Shown here: positions 1-11,898 of the stretch, piece by piece
How positions within the stretch are numbered: the stretch's first letter is position 1
Layout: each line of letters opens with the position of its first letter
Source: Siphonodentalium dalli
Lineage: Eukaryota; Mollusca; Scaphopoda; Gadilida; Siphonodentaliidae
Assembly: GCA_032622095.1 (NCBI GenBank)
Contig: CP136064.1
Span: 247,351,827-247,415,826 of the forward strand
Length of the DNA: 64,000 nucleotides
Direction: 5' to 3'
Program-made: the position numbers and the translations under genes
The notes under the pieces: generated by a model
What the model was told of the DNA's origin: nothing
The model's database searches: none
The model's input: the letters and a program-made list of their open reading frames with translations, nothing else

Positions 1-61
1 ACCCTCATGCAACATCTCGATTGTCACACAACAATATGATCGCCATCTGCTTATTCTCTAT

Positions 62-189
62 TATGTATAAGGGGCGGCAGGAAGACGGCCTGTATCGGCC
101 ATGCCGCTCCTGTGCAAATTTGAAAGTTAAATTATTATGTTTGTGTATTATGTATTTAATTTGTGCAAATAAACAATCCAATCCAATCC
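62..189 (+). mobile_element. 3' end of a decayed non-LTR retrotransposon
   Basis: The stretch ends with an AATAAA hexamer (168-173) followed at once by a short tandem tail of CAATC units (174-189). That is how many CR1/L2/Jockey-type LINEs end. Upstream lies a GC-rich stem: GCGGCA near 73-79 pairs with TGCCGC near 103-108, with GGCC repeats inside. Such stems can act as the reverse-transcriptase recognition site in a LINE 3' UTR. No coding sequence is left in the window. The tail differs from the (TTGAA) tail of the intact LINE at 63.3 kb, so it is probably another family. Confidence 0.55.
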
Positions 190-384
190 TCGGATAGTTT
201 CAGAGCGAGCTCGTGTGATAACATTCAAATGGGATTTCCATGCAAATATCCATTACAGCTCCAAACAATTAATGCAGGTACAGCGTTGAAAGTAAAAAGA
301 GTGCCCCCCCCCCCATTTCGCACAGAATTTACATAACAGTATATGTTTCACAAACCAAAGGTGGAACAAGTTCCTAACTTAGTC

Positions 385-1262
385 GGATTCCTTATGTCGA
401 AAAAAATGGTCGCGCGTTTTCGGAATGTTAAAAGCGATTTGAGAACGGTTTAGATATCGCCAGTGTGTCTATTTTCAGAATCTACCTGTTTCCAGCTTGA
501 TATTTTAGTGGAAACAGGTTTGTGTGAGGCTTTTGTCTGTGTACCCCTCAATTTTTTCCCCGTCCACCTGGTAATAAAAAACATGCTATTACGCATAGCA
601 AATTCAGTAAGTGGCCTTCTTTGTTCATGGAAATCGAAAAATAGGGAATGATCTTGCCACAAATTGCATAATTGTGTTGAATGTTATCATAAAATCATCA
701 GATGAATTGTATTTATGACTGCATTTTCAATTTTATTTCCAAAATATTAAGGTATTGTATATTCATAAAATCAGCTACATCACAGATAGACGAACATGAA
801 TAATCTACAGGGATATCTTGACCATATGTCACAAACAAAACTCCGATACATCAATTTTTGGTAAAGATTTCGCAGAAAAGCTAACCCTACTCCCACCCTC
901 GCTGATTTCACAAGTCAGATTCCTTTGTTGAAAAAAAACGGTCGCGCAATTTCGGAATGTGTAAACACGACATGCGAACGGTTTATTTATCAATAGCGTG
1001 TCTACTTTCAGAGTCTACCTGTGTCCAGTTGAAATTTTATTGGAAAAAGTTTTTTAAAGAGCGTTTGCTTATTATACAAATATTATTCCTAATAACTAAC
1101 CTTCTGGTGGACTGTGCGAGTTGAAATTAACAAAAGTATCAAATATGGCGGTCTACTTTCAGAGTCTATCTGTTTCCAGTCTGACATGTTAGTGGAAACA
1201 AATTGTTTGGATGGTTTTAAGAATTTAAAGAGCGTTTCCTGGTTATAAAAAATATTAACTAA
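385..1262 (+). repeat. Three diverged direct repeats, ~520-bp and ~180-bp spacing
   Basis: A block at about 385-545 ('ggtcgcgcgttttcgg' followed by 'tctacctgtttccag') recurs at about 915-1055 with the same order of parts. A third, partial copy at about 1145-1262 keeps 'tactttcagagtctatctg'. Each copy has a small dyad in which 'ctgtttccag' faces 'tggaaacag'. The blocks are decayed and no coding frame is preserved. The family is not recognised. Confidence 0.6.
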
Positions 1263-1394
1263 CACGATTAGCCTTATCATATAATATCAATAATTATTAT
1301 GGATTCTAAATCATTCTTTCACAATATAAATGCTATGTGAGACAGTTTAATTGCTTGAAATTGTCATAATATCAGCCATATTTGAATTCTTAGA

Positions 1395-2470
1395 TTGTGG
1401 GTAGTTGCCTATCAACCGTTTTACCAATATTAAAACTAAATTTGTACCATATATTGTTTAGACCACAGTTACAACAACTATTATAATTGTATTCACCATA
1501 AAATTCTACATGAGTTAGTTTAGTTGGTTAAAAAATTCATAATATCAGCTAACGTGTGCAATTCTTTGAGTTTGGAGTAATGTCCCTGGCAACCATTACC
1601 ACCCCTGTAAGTCAGAAATATGGTAATTTTCCAGTCAGGTCCACACTAACAACAACTATTATCATGGTTTTCACCATACAAATACTACATGAATTATTCT
1701 CGTTTGCTAAAACTTTCATAATATTAGTCATGTGCATTTTTAGATTCTGGATATGTCCCTAGCCACCCTTACCACCCCTGTAAGAATGAAATATGTTAAA
1801 TTTCCAATCATGCCCATATTAACATCAACTATTATAATTGTTTGCATCAACAAAATGATACATGGTGCAGTTTAGTTCGTTAAAGTTCCGTGTAAGTCAT
1901 ACATGTATGTACATTTTTCAATTTCGGGTATGTCCCTAGCAACTGATACCACCCCTGTAAGTAAGAAATATGGTAATTTTCCAGTCATTCCCACACAACC
2001 AACAACTATTATAATGGTTTTCATCATAAAAATGCTACATGGTGTAGTATAGTTTGTAAAACTGCCATTATATCAGCCATATGTACATTACTTCGATTTC
2101 AGGTAATGTCCCTAGCAACCTTTACCACCCCTATAAGTAAGAAATATGGTAATTTTTCAGTCAGGTCCACACTATCAACAACTATTATAATTATTTTCAG
2201 CTTAAGATCCTACATGGTGTAGTTTAATTTGTTAAAACTGCCATAATATGATCATATGTATATTTTTCGATTTTGGGTATACTATCCCTAGCAATCGTTA
2301 CCACCCATGTAAGTAAGAAATATGGTATCTTTTTTTGGTCAAGTCTACACTAACAACAACTATTATAATAGTTTTCACCATAAAAATGGTTCATGACATA
2401 GTTTAATTTGTTAAAACTGCCATAATATCCGTCATATGTGCATTTCTTTTATGTCGGGTAGTTGCCTAGC
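1395..2470 (+). repeat. Tandem array of a ~177-bp unit, about six copies
   Basis: The marker 'tgtccctagcaac' followed by 'taccacccctgtaagtaag' recurs at 1581, 1754, 1931, 2107 and about 2284, so the spacing is 173-177 bp. Each unit goes on with 'caacaactattataat' and 'gttaaaactgccataatat'. More diverged units lie at each edge (about 1403 and 2463), where the marker becomes 'gttgcctagcaac'. Copies differ by substitutions and small indels, so this is an old satellite-like array and not a recent duplication. No open frame runs through it. Confidence 0.8.
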
Positions 2471-2640
2471 AACTGCTGCTAAGGAAGGACCTCCCACGAA
2501 TGCCTCCATATCTGAAAATGATCAGTTGTGTATAAGGAACATATGTGGCAAGTTTCATGCTTTTATCACCTTTTGCACAATTCTTGTGTATTTCTACACC
2601 AAGCGCCTGGACTATAGACAAATAATATACACAATATTCA
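2436..2640 (+). repeat. Dispersed repeat, copy A (partner at 12.5 kb)
   Basis: This block shares, in the same order, 'gggtagttgcctagcaac', 'ctgaaaatgatcag', 'aaggaacatatg', 'catgcttttatca' and 'caagcgcctggacta' with 12520-12745. Its first part overlaps the last unit of the 177-bp array, so the array may have grown from the end of this element. The short ORF across it has no recognisable product and is not kept in the partner copy. Confidence 0.6.
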
Positions 2641-3157
2641 GTTTTATCTGTTTTTTATTCACACAAAAAATCTATTTGTAGTCTTGAAACTATGTTTTAT
2701 AAAAAATATGTTGTAATTGTGGCCGGCAGAGATACATTTTAAAATTCCCATGCATACATCATGAAAGTGCCATTTCTTAATTGGATCTTAAAGACATATT
2801 ATGGACTTGCTCGGGTGCATGAAACTGATAAGTTGGTATTCAGGTGCTATGCCAACTGGAGGAATGTAGCATTCTACCAACAACACCGAAAATCTCAAGC
2901 AAATCGACCGTGCCACTCCATAGAAAACATTGTCTGAACTACGCTATATTGTAAATATTTACTACTCGAATCGGGACGCTTATATCGGCAATAAACTAAG
3001 AAAAACGATTTCGCCCACGACAGTCGCTGCATTTAATTAATATATAAGAATGATGGTGTGTGTTGTCAATTTAGATATAATATTTGTAAAAATAACTACT
3101 TTGAACAAGATTATTCTCCATTTCTATTTGATCACCATACCGGGGAAGGTCATGTGA

Positions 3158-3525
3158 CAAATTTTGAATGGGGATTTCCATGCAAATCTCCCGAGCAAAT
3201 GTTATGTATGAAGCTGTTGTTCGGGAACCAAAGCAAGCATATCATTGAACAGTCATGGCGTTTAACTGGTCAGGTAAATTATGAAATTTTGCGATAACTA
3301 AATGTTTAAGAATTTTTTTCTGGAATTACATCACATGATATAAGAGAAAAATCAATGTAAAATTAAAAAATAAATACACAAACATTATAATGGAACAAGT
3401 TCCAAGCGGAACCGCCAGATAAGTACCTGATGTTTTCTATACCACATCAAGTCACACTCAGAAGTATGTGCAACTCGGTAAATATTACTCCGCAGATTTG
3501 CATGGAAATCCCTTTTTCAAAATTG
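3158..3525. repeat. Short inverted repeats around ~300 bp, octamer-containing
   Basis: The left arm (3158-3193) contains 'gggatttccatgcaaatc'. Its reverse complement lies at 3491-3525, and a further direct copy sits at 214-247. All three carry the octamer ATGCAAAT (240-247, 3180-3187, and inverted at 3496-3503). The arms could be the ends of a small decayed inverted-repeat element. The interior holds nothing recognisable. The octamer is also the known POU-factor site, but no promoter is visible nearby, so function is not claimed. Confidence 0.45.
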
Positions 3526-3579
3526 ATATCCCCCCATTAAACATGCCAATGCCGGGGGCCGGGGGTCACGCATATCTAT

Positions 3580-3690
3580 GTTACATTACGATCCGCTGTG
3601 CCCACACACATATCATCATTGTTATATTTCATCTGTGTAATATATATTGTATATAGTGGGTCACAATAAATATGTTCAAATCAAATCATG
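3580..3690 (+). repeat. Possible retroelement 3' tail
   Basis: The sequence 'cacaataaatatg' is followed by 'ttcaaatcaaatca', a short tandem of CAAAT units after an AATAAA hexamer. This looks like the 3' end of a LINE or SINE. No body sequence is recognisable upstream. Confidence 0.3.
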
Positions 3691-3699
3691 TTACATTAA

Positions 3700-4232
3700 A
3701 CAAGCCAGTGCATGCTGAAAATGAACAAAACATTGTGTTCTTTCATGAATAAATTACAGGTAATAAATACTATCCACGCAAAACAAACCTTCTGAAACAC
3801 CACGCATCCAATTACCATTAAATTTATTCACAACAAAAGAAGTACACACATGAATATGTTGTGGTTATAATAGTGGCCCGTCAGAGATACACTATCTTTC
3901 AAATTGCCATTCATATATCATGATAATGTCCTTTGGATTCTTATTTAGTGCAGGAATTTAAAAGCGGCATGCATTGCCATTATAGCCGTCATACAAACAA
4001 AACCACAATGAAGTGGATGTATGTGATGGACATATACAGAACAAAAAGTGCGCCGGGGTCACTCATAACTGCGTTGCCTCAAACAGGTCAGTGCATGATG
4101 GAAATGAACAAAGCATTGTGCTCTTTCATGGTGTACAATTGCACGTTATAATTACTACCCACGCCAAACAAATCTTCTGAAACACCACGCACCCAATTTC
4201 CATTCAATTTATTCACAACAAAAGTACAAGCA
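3700..4232 (+). repeat. ~380-bp direct duplication
   Basis: The block at about 3703-3853 ('cagtgcatgctgaaaatg', 'cttctgaaacaccacgca', 'aatttattcacaacaaaag') is repeated in the same order at about 4085-4232. The segment between (from about 3857, 'gtggcccgtcagagatacac') resembles about 2710-2790, so a composite unit has moved or duplicated more than once within 1.5 kb. No gene is seen. Confidence 0.65.
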
Positions 4233-4414
4233 TCGGGAATAATCGAGATTTATCGAAGCATGTAACGTATTTTGTATGCACATAATACATAGGTAGACCT
4301 AATAGATTTGAACTTACGGCACTTAAGAGTGCTACATTGTTATATGTGGGATTCATGGATGTATACTGATTGTATGGAGCCATATTATATGTTATCTTGT
4401 AGGTACAACCAGAT

Positions 4415-5450
4415 AAACAGATTAATAACTCTAGAATGGAAAACCCGAACGAAACTATTGACCCCTCTATTGAATGCCCTCATAGTATTGAACATCCGTA
4501 CCAAATTTCATTGAGATTTTAGCACTACTTTGAAGTTATGGCCTGAGAAGACAACGGACGGACAAAACACATTTCCAGATATACAAAGAATAATAACTCT
4601 AGAACGGAAAACCTGAACAAAACAATTTATCCTGCTATTGGATATCCTCATAGCAGTGAATATGCATTGAGATCTAAGCACTATACTGTTCAAGTTATGA
4701 CTCGAACAGACATCGGACGGACCAAAAAGCCAACATTGCCAGATAAACAAAGATGAATAACTCTAGAATGGAAAACCGGAACGAAAATATTGATTCTGCT
4801 GTTGAATTCCCTCATAGTAGTGAACATCCGTACCAAATTTCATTGAGATCCAAACAATACTGTTGAAATCATGGCCTGAAGAGACATCGGACGGACCAAA
4901 AATATCCATTTCCAGACAAAGAAAGAAAATAATTGTATAATGGAAAACCCAAACAAAACGATTGAATCCTCTTTTGAATATCGTCATAGCAGTGAACAGT
5001 CATACCAATTTCATTGAGATCTAAGGAGTCCTTAGTAAGGACTACTGTTCAAGTTATGACACGAACATACATCGGACGGACCAAAAAAGCAAACATTTCG
5101 AGATAAACAAAGATGAATAACTCTAGAATGGAAAACCCGAACAAAACTATTGAACGCTCTATTCAATGTCCTCATAGTATTGGACACCCGTGGAACATTT
5201 CATTCAGATCCGAGCACTACTGTTGAAGTTATGGCCTGAATAGACATCGGACGGTGAAAAAACAAAACATTTCCAGATAAACAAAGATGAATAACTCTAG
5301 AACGGAAACCCCGAACAAAACTAGTAACCACTCCACTGGATGTCCATATACATGTAGTAGTGAACATCCATGCCAAATTACATTGAGATCAGAGTATGAA
5401 CAGACATCGGACAGAGGGACTGTTCGATGCACGGAAAGGGGAAAAACAGT
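4415..5450 (+). repeat. Tandem array of a ~165-180-bp unit, about six copies
   Basis: Unit starts such as 'aataactctagaatgg' occur near 4426, 4591, 4757, 4930 (diverged), 5115 and 5290. Each unit carries 'cctcatagtattgaacat', 'aaatttcattgagatc', 'gacatcggacgg' and 'atttccagataaacaaag'. This is a degenerate satellite-like block. The short ORFs on both strands follow the repeat and are not genes. Confidence 0.8.
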
Positions 5451-5543
5451 ATACCCCCATTTCCAAAAGGGATATCACAATAAGGTGAGACACAATGTTA
5501 TTATGAGTTCACCAGCTACGAGACACATATACATGTATATATA

Positions 5544-7017
5544 ACCCGCCATATCAAATCCAGTCGGAAGTCGGGATTTGTTTACCCTGTGCCAATGCAT
5601 TCTCTTATATATGCGAGTCGATCATAGGTCGCCTCGCATATATAAGAGAATGCATTGGCCTAACAATTTTTTATCATTTCTTAAAAATAAATATTTCTTA
5701 TAATTTTTAGGACATAAAATAAACAAGAGGTGGCATCAGAGATGCTGTGTCTCGTTTTCGGTGGCTTACCGCCGGTGGCTACCGCCAATTGGTGTGCATC
5801 AGTATCGGTAGACTAATTAATAGGTAAAATCGAAAAATGACAAATTAAGGGCCATAACTCCATCAAATTTTATCGGGCCAGGCTGGTTTTCGAACACGTC
5901 CGAAATATTCTTGGCAAGTATGTCTATTCCAAATTTTAAACAAATCGGAGGACGTTTGTTGAAGTTATCGCGCTAACGAGCTAAAAATTCACGAAAAATG
6001 ACTAATTAAGGGCCATAACTCTATCAAATTTTATTGGGCCAGGCTGGTTTTCGAACTCGTCCAGGATATTATTGGAAGACACTTATATACCAAATTTTAG
6101 TTGAATCGGATGACGTTTGTTGAAGTTATCGCGCTAACGAGCTCAAAATTCGTACAAAATGACTACTTAAGGACCATAACTCTATCAAATTTTATCGGAC
6201 CGGACCGGTTTTCTAACTCGTCCGAGGTATTCTTGGGAGACACCTATATACCAAATTTCAATCAAATCGGATAACGTTTGTTGAAGTTATCGCGCTAACG
6301 AGCCGAAAATTCGTGAAAAAATGACTAATTAAGGGCCATAACTCTATCAAATTTTATCGGACCAGGCCGGTTTTCGAACTCATCCGAGATATTCTTGGGA
6401 GACACCTATATACCAAATTTCAATCAAATCGGATAACGTTTGTTGAAGTTATCGCGCTAACGATCTGAAAATTCGTGAAAAATGACTAATTAAGGGCTAT
6501 AACTCTATCGAATTTTATCGGACCAGGCCGGTTTTCGAACTCGTCCGAGATATTCTTGGGAGACACCTATATCCCAAATTTCAATCGAATCATATAACGT
6601 TTGTTGAAGTTGTCGCGCTAACGAGCCTAAAATCCGTCAATAAACGGTTGAGTTATAAGCAAAACACGCCGCCCGCCCGCCGCCCGTCCGCCCGCCCACC
6701 GTCCCTCATCAAACTATAAGTCGAGTTTTGAAAAAAATTCGACTAAAAACATCCATTACCCTGCAGGGACCCCCACACATATATAGAAGCATATAGAAGA
6801 GTGTCGTCTGCTCATGTTTGTCTGGGGCTCTGTATGGGTGAAATTATAAAATTATTAAAGAATACAAGAAAAAATTATTAAAATTGTAAAAAATTGTTAG
6901 GCCAATGCATTCTCTTATATTTGCGAGGCGACCTATGGTCGACTCGCATATATACGAGAATGCATTGGCACAGGGTAAAAAAAATCCCGACTTACGACTG
7001 GATTTGATATGGCGGGT
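5544..7017. mobile_element. Non-autonomous element with long hairpin-bearing inverted ends
   Basis: The left end starts with ACCCGCCATATCAAATCC (5544) and the right end is its reverse complement, finishing at 7017. The inverted repeats extend for about 130 bp (about 5544-5676 and 6893-7017) with few mismatches. Inside each end is a second dyad, GCCAATGCATTCTC..GAGAATGCATTGGC (5591-5660 and 6901-6969), so each end can fold on itself as well as pair with the other. The interior is a five-copy tandem array plus a GC-rich 'cgcccgcccgccg' stretch. There is no transposase ORF, so it would move only in trans. No clear target duplication is seen, and the TA-rich flanks make one hard to call. Relics of the same hairpin lie at 25191-25260 and near 11904-11937. 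Confidence 0.8.
5825..6640 (+). repeat. Five ~162-bp tandem units inside the inverted-repeat element
   Basis: The marker 'ttaagggccataactc' appears near 5844, 6005, 6167, 6331 and 6490. Each is followed by 'aaattttatcgg', 'ggttttcgaactcgtcc', 'accaaatttcaatc' and 'gttgaagttatcgcgc'. The spacing is about 160-165 bp. A diverged single relative ('gtgccataactctgg') sits at about 46140-46270. No coding content. Confidence 0.8.
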
Positions 7018-7677
7018 CACATATACACAACCTTTATGTCATTAAACTGATCATTAACCATTTCTATACTAAATGGATTCTCCCATTCTACAAAGGGTAC
7101 GTTCATACACTGGCAAGTTTGCACGGTATGGTTTGCAGGCATTTTGTCGTAGAAAACGATATGGTGCCAGAATATGAACGGAAACAAGCATATAATATGC
7201 AACTGTACCACAGCTAACTACGTGCGAAGTAAACTCTGTAGTTCCACCTGTAGCGATGCTATAATCTTTTTTATTATAAGGTGGGGTATAAAATATGTAA
7301 CTGATTTTTTTGGTAATCATTGAGTCCAACGATTAATAACAAGTTAACAACATACATGGACACGATTATTACGACATAATATTGCTTTAGCCCGTTTAAT
7401 ATAGCGATTAGCCCCATATTCTTAACAGTTGTAACACACTAACGAAATAACGCAAAATGTAAAAAGTCGTTTTTGTTTCGGGAGGTTTGTATTGTTTTAT
7501 AGGCAAACGCACTTTATAAAGTGATTTAGCAAACACAAACTTGGCAACTTCGAGTTATGCTTGCCAGCATGCCTGCATTTAACTCCGATATTGGAACCTC
7601 AGATATAAACCCCCTACAGGAAGTTAAGTGTGTTCTAACTGATATAATTATGCATGTAGATAAGAGTCTATATAAGG
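7018..7677. other. No gene or repeat recognised
   Basis: AT-rich sequence between the hairpin-ended element and the first TTAA-bounded MITE. Only short ORFs occur, on both strands, and none shows a domain. A 3-way similarity to other parts of the window was not found. Confidence 0.5.
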
Positions 7678-8182
7678 TTAAAGACACGGTTGGCCTTGGT
7701 GGTGGGTATCCTGTGAAAATATCTCCACCCGTCAAAATCCGCCACAAACATAAAGAACATCAAAATGTAGATAGACTTTGTCCGTATACAAATAAGAAAT
7801 ATCGCATAAACAGTATGTTATGGTCATATGTTTGACCATTGTTATGTAAACAAAGGCATAAAAAGTTACTTTTCTGGTGTTTGTTTATATTATGATGGTA
7901 AACATAAAGAGCGTTCTGTGTTGGTGAATACCTGATATGGAACTAATAAAGAGCGTTTATGCCATTTGTGTGTGATTAGCCAGTATCATTGTGCTGTCTT
8001 CTGTACCGTAACACAATCAGGCTCTTGCTTATGTAAAATAGTAGGTCTTTATGATAACATGCTGTTTACGCGATGGTCATGGTATATATGAACGGAACTG
8101 TATGCGTTTTAATATTTTTCTGTTTACGGTGTTTGGAACAAATATGAATATTTTCGACAATTAAGGCCGCACGTGCCTTTAA
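7678..8182 (-). mobile_element. TTAA-bounded MITE, copy 1
   Basis: A ~505-bp block bounded by TTAA on both sides (7678-7681 and 8179-8182). Its ends are imperfect inverted repeats: AGACACGGTTGGCC on one side and, read from the other, AGGCACGTGCGGCC. It is nearly identical in layout to 49113-49612 and is the reverse-orientation relative of 30086-30612 and 42308-42837. Shared internal words include 'ataaagagcgtttatgcc' and 'aagaaatatcgcataaac'. There is no transposase. TTAA targets are typical of piggyBac-type transposases, so such an enzyme is a plausible mobiliser (inference). Confidence 0.8.
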
Positions 8183-8882
8183 TAGAGGACAATGGGTAAT
8201 TTCAGAGTAGGAAAAAAAATTACATTTACAATTCTCCGACCCGATACACCCTCCCATCCCGCCTTGTGTCTGGAAAAATCTGCAGACCACGCCCACACCC
8301 CCCCCCCCTCCCGTGGTTACAGCCATTTTCCAGCAGTTTTCAGTTTTTCGCGCAGAAGAGAAATAAACGCTCTTTATTTCTACCATATCAGGAACAGACT
8401 AACACGGAACGCTCTTTTCTGCATGTTTCATGTCGTACAAATGGCTGTTTTTGGTTACGGGCCCAAAAGCGTGTTCAAGAGTTGTATTTTTGATGACTTC
8501 AATGTATCTTTCTGTGACATAGTCACATATAATGCTCGTAGAAAGGTAGTTTATCGTCCTATTTCGATATCGGGGAAAATTCAAAAGCGGTATTAGTAAG
8601 TGTACTTTTATGCACAAAATGGCTTTGAAATAATATAAAGGGTCTGAATATTTTAAGATATACATATCTCCTGTATCAGTGTATGCTGTTCATATTTTGG
8701 GTAGTTATGTATGAATTTCCGGGACCTATTTATAATTAAAACCCGAGTAATTGTGCAATAATTGCTCCCTATTAATTTTTAATACAAAACAAGTACCGGT
8801 GTTCCTCTTTTTGATTCCCGTTTCTGTCATTGCATAGAATACATGTATTCTGTCTTCAACATTCGCTTGTAATATTAGTTAT
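8183..8882. other. Intergenic; holds a partial MITE-like segment
   Basis: About 8359-8420 contains 'aaataaacgctctttatttc' and 'ccatatcagg', then 'aacgctctttt'. This is the middle of the TTAA MITE family in plus orientation, so a fragment or diverged member is present without clear ends. ORFs of up to 134 codons cross it on both strands but have no domain, and they overlap the repeat, so they are not called as genes. Confidence 0.45.
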
Positions 8883-10690
8883 TATACCCCCACTTTCGAA
8901 GAAAATGGGGGTATACTGGATTGACTGCGTCTGTCCGTCCGTCACGCTTTCTCCGTCCGTGCGTCCGTACGTCCGTCCGTACAAACAAACATTTTACATT
9001 ATTGTTTAGCTACAGCTGGGCAGATTTAGCTTATATTTGGTATGATGATAGAACAGCATGGGGGAACAGCTACATACATAACGCGGGTTTCGTCCACCCA
9101 TTTTTACCAAATTTATGCCCCCCCTTTGACTTAGAAATTTCAATTTTGTCCGTCCGCACAAGCATTTTGCATTATTGTTCAGCAACCGCTGGGCAGATTT
9201 AGTTGATATTTGATATGGTGATACGTTATCTTTACTCGGAAATAATCTAGAGCATATAGGCTACACGGAGAACTGTGTTATAGTTGCAACTGACATGCCA
9301 GTCATTGAATAACGACCTCTAAACTTTGTGGCCATTTTCCAAAATATGCCAAAATCAGTTATTTCCCAAAATATCGTGCTTTTGTGTATATTATAGTTAT
9401 TTACTTATCTGGGTCCGTTATGGGTTGAATTGTGAATTTATTGACTAAAGCACGAAACTTATGCAAATATATACTTAGTTATAGGGAAAACATTTTGGAG
9501 GGCATGCCCAGGTGGGGGTGATGTTAAATAACATTATAAACCCAGGTTTCCGTGACAACGACACCATATATTTGAAGAAAAATAAAAAAAATGCGGCTTT
9601 TGAGAATCAACGAATCTTGATTTGTTTTTATATGGCAAATTTTAATCTCCATTTTAAGTACTACCTTGTTGTGGTAATTGTGACAGTACATAAGCGACGA
9701 TGCATTACCACCCATATCAAAATAACGGCAATTTTGTGATTTTAGTAACTAAATCATGAAACTTCACATATGTGTTCCGTAGTTATAATGGACACTTTTT
9801 GGGGGATGCTCAGTGAGAGGTCTGACAAACTGTCGAGATAAAATCTGGTTTCCATGGCAACGGCAAATATTATTACTGAAAATCCAACTGCTGGAAATCT
9901 GAGCCTAATTTTGTTTGAAGAAGTGATGTGAACTCATATTGCCATTACGGATCAATCAATGGACTGGGTTATATGCCTTGTAGGGTCACGATCAATTGCT
10001 ACAGTCGATGTCATTGGAAAAAGTAATATTTGGTCTATTTTTTATAATTTGGCTCATATTCCACTACATGTAGTAGGTTAGTCATAAAAGCAATCCCCAT
10101 CATCATGCATAACTTTGTGGTAATACATGACTCAAGATTCATTACCCTTGAGATACAATCAGAACAAAATAAACACGATTCGTGACATTAACAAAAGCAC
10201 GACACTGCACTTATCTGTTTCTTGGTTCTAGTGGAAACTTTTTAGAGGGGGCCGTGCCTAGCTGCGGGGTCATATATCCAGATAAAATATAGTTCCCATG
10301 TCAATGTCATTAACTATTTGGGGAACAGTTGAAAAATCAAAAGCTTACACTGGGCAATCTGACGAGGCTTGTATTTATAAAAGCGATTATATTCAGAGAA
10401 CGGTGGGACGAATTGACAAATTTCTTTGAAACAACAACAACCTAATTATTTTCAATCATTTATCACAAATAACCCTCAAAACTTCACCTACATATCTCAA
10501 CATCATTCCTGTTGACAACCACATATTATAAGGACACAAAATTGATGCCATTGATTGATAACTTAAAATAATTAACAAGAACCTGATTAATACTTATTAT
10601 ATAAATTATACAAGTTTTTATTTACACTGTAGTGGATATGCTATATTTTGTGACCTAAATAAACAAAAATTATTAAAATAAAAAAAAAGT
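8883..10690 (+). repeat. Composite of diverged tandem repeats starting with a palindrome
   Basis: It opens with a palindrome (8883-8915, 'tatacccccactttcg' against 'gaaaatgggggtata') and a 'gtccgtccgtc' run, a combination typical of a common invertebrate repeat. A first duplication repeats 'gctgggcagatttagctt' at about 9015 and 9190. Further on, three diverged units near 9497, 9799 and 10230 share 'gggcatgcccaggtgg'-like sequence and 'ggtttccatggcaacgg'. The block ends in an A-rich stretch near 10670-10690. No coding potential is seen. Confidence 0.6.
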
Positions 10691-10859
10691 TTAACTTTTC
10701 AACCTACATCCGGGTTTAGATCCCGAAAAATCCCTATTCTTGGGCTATAATTCCCTTGCCTGACACAAATTCCAAACTATTGTTTACTTAATATGACTAA
10801 ATATTCCCCAACTAAAATAGGGGATAAATTCGGTCTTACACACATAACCATATATTCGG

Positions 10860-11349
10860 ACCACACATATAACCATAGATTAACTCCACGTATGCATACA
10901 CACCCCATCAATGACCATAAAGTCCTTCAGTATCCCGCACACTCGGCAATTCATACACACCAGGTTTGAAAATACACTTCACCCATGACAATCACATAGC
11001 AAATATATTACCATACAGTCACTCCTTGTATACATATTCACACCACCTTTTGCCAAAGGTCACCCCTGTATACATATTCGCCACACCCATGGTCATATAG
11101 CCTCTCAATATATACATATACATCACACCCATAACCATAGAGTCACTCCAAGTATTTATATGGTCGCCACACCCATGGCCATACAGCCACTCAATATATG
11201 CATATACACCACACCCATAACCATAGTCATTCCAAGTATATAGATATACACCCGCCAACGGCCATGCAACTCTTCTATATACACATCACCCATGACAATC
11301 ACACACCAAATATATTACCATACAGTCACTCTTTGTATAGTCATTCCAA

Positions 11350-11415
<66 letters not shown>

Positions 11416-11720
11416 CACACCAATGGCCATACAGCCCTTCTATATACACATCACCCATGACAATCACACACCAAATATATTACCATACAGTCACTCACGA
11501 TATACATATACACCCCACACTGGACAATAGATTCACTCCAGGTATATATGTACACCCTACCATTGAATGTATATACCAATACCCCTCACACATGATAATG
11601 TGTACATTCCAGACTTGTATATACATATCAATCATGATAATTTCGCCCCTCGCTGTATACTCATAACCCCCCCAGCCATGACATCTACTTCCTGTATACA
11701 TATACACCCACCAGTGACAA
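10860..11720 (+). repeat. Degenerate tandem repeats rich in 'acaccc-atg-acaatc'
   Basis: A loose ~50-60-bp motif recurs ('atatacacatcacccatgac' type, 'ccatacagtcactcc'). A longer element ('caaatatattaccataca') comes back near 11000, 11310 and 11480, the last two flanking the TA microsatellite. The region looks like a slipped and reshuffled minisatellite. Overlapping ORFs of 60-124 codons in several frames result from the low stop density of the repeat and are not genes. Confidence 0.7.
11351..11412. repeat. (TA)n microsatellite, about 31 copies
   Basis: An uninterrupted run of alternating T and A about 62 bp long sits inside the minisatellite. It is likely polymorphic in length and prone to cruciform extrusion. 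Confidence 0.95.
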
Positions 11721-11898
11721 TATATCAGCAACAGAAAACGAGAGGCCGATCACGATTGGCAGATGTTTAACCAATCCCTTGGCGATAGTAAATTACTATG
11801 ATCGGAATCATAAATTAGAGTGTTGATGTTGAATTACATAGTATAGTGTTATGTACTATTATAGACAAATGTACTTAACACAACTTATTGGATTTTAT

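Noticed and set aside
5523-7026. 'cacatatac' on both sides of the hairpin element as a 9-bp target duplication
   Set aside because: The left copy is 12 bp away from the inverted end, with TA-rich sequence between. The match can be chance in TA-rich DNA.
8066-8665. ORFs of 88-134 codons on both strands
   Set aside because: They overlap MITE-family sequence and each other in several frames, and no domain is seen.
11198-11770. ORFs of 67-124 codons around the TA microsatellite
   Set aside because: Tyr/Ile-rich translations of a microsatellite and minisatellite in overlapping frames.
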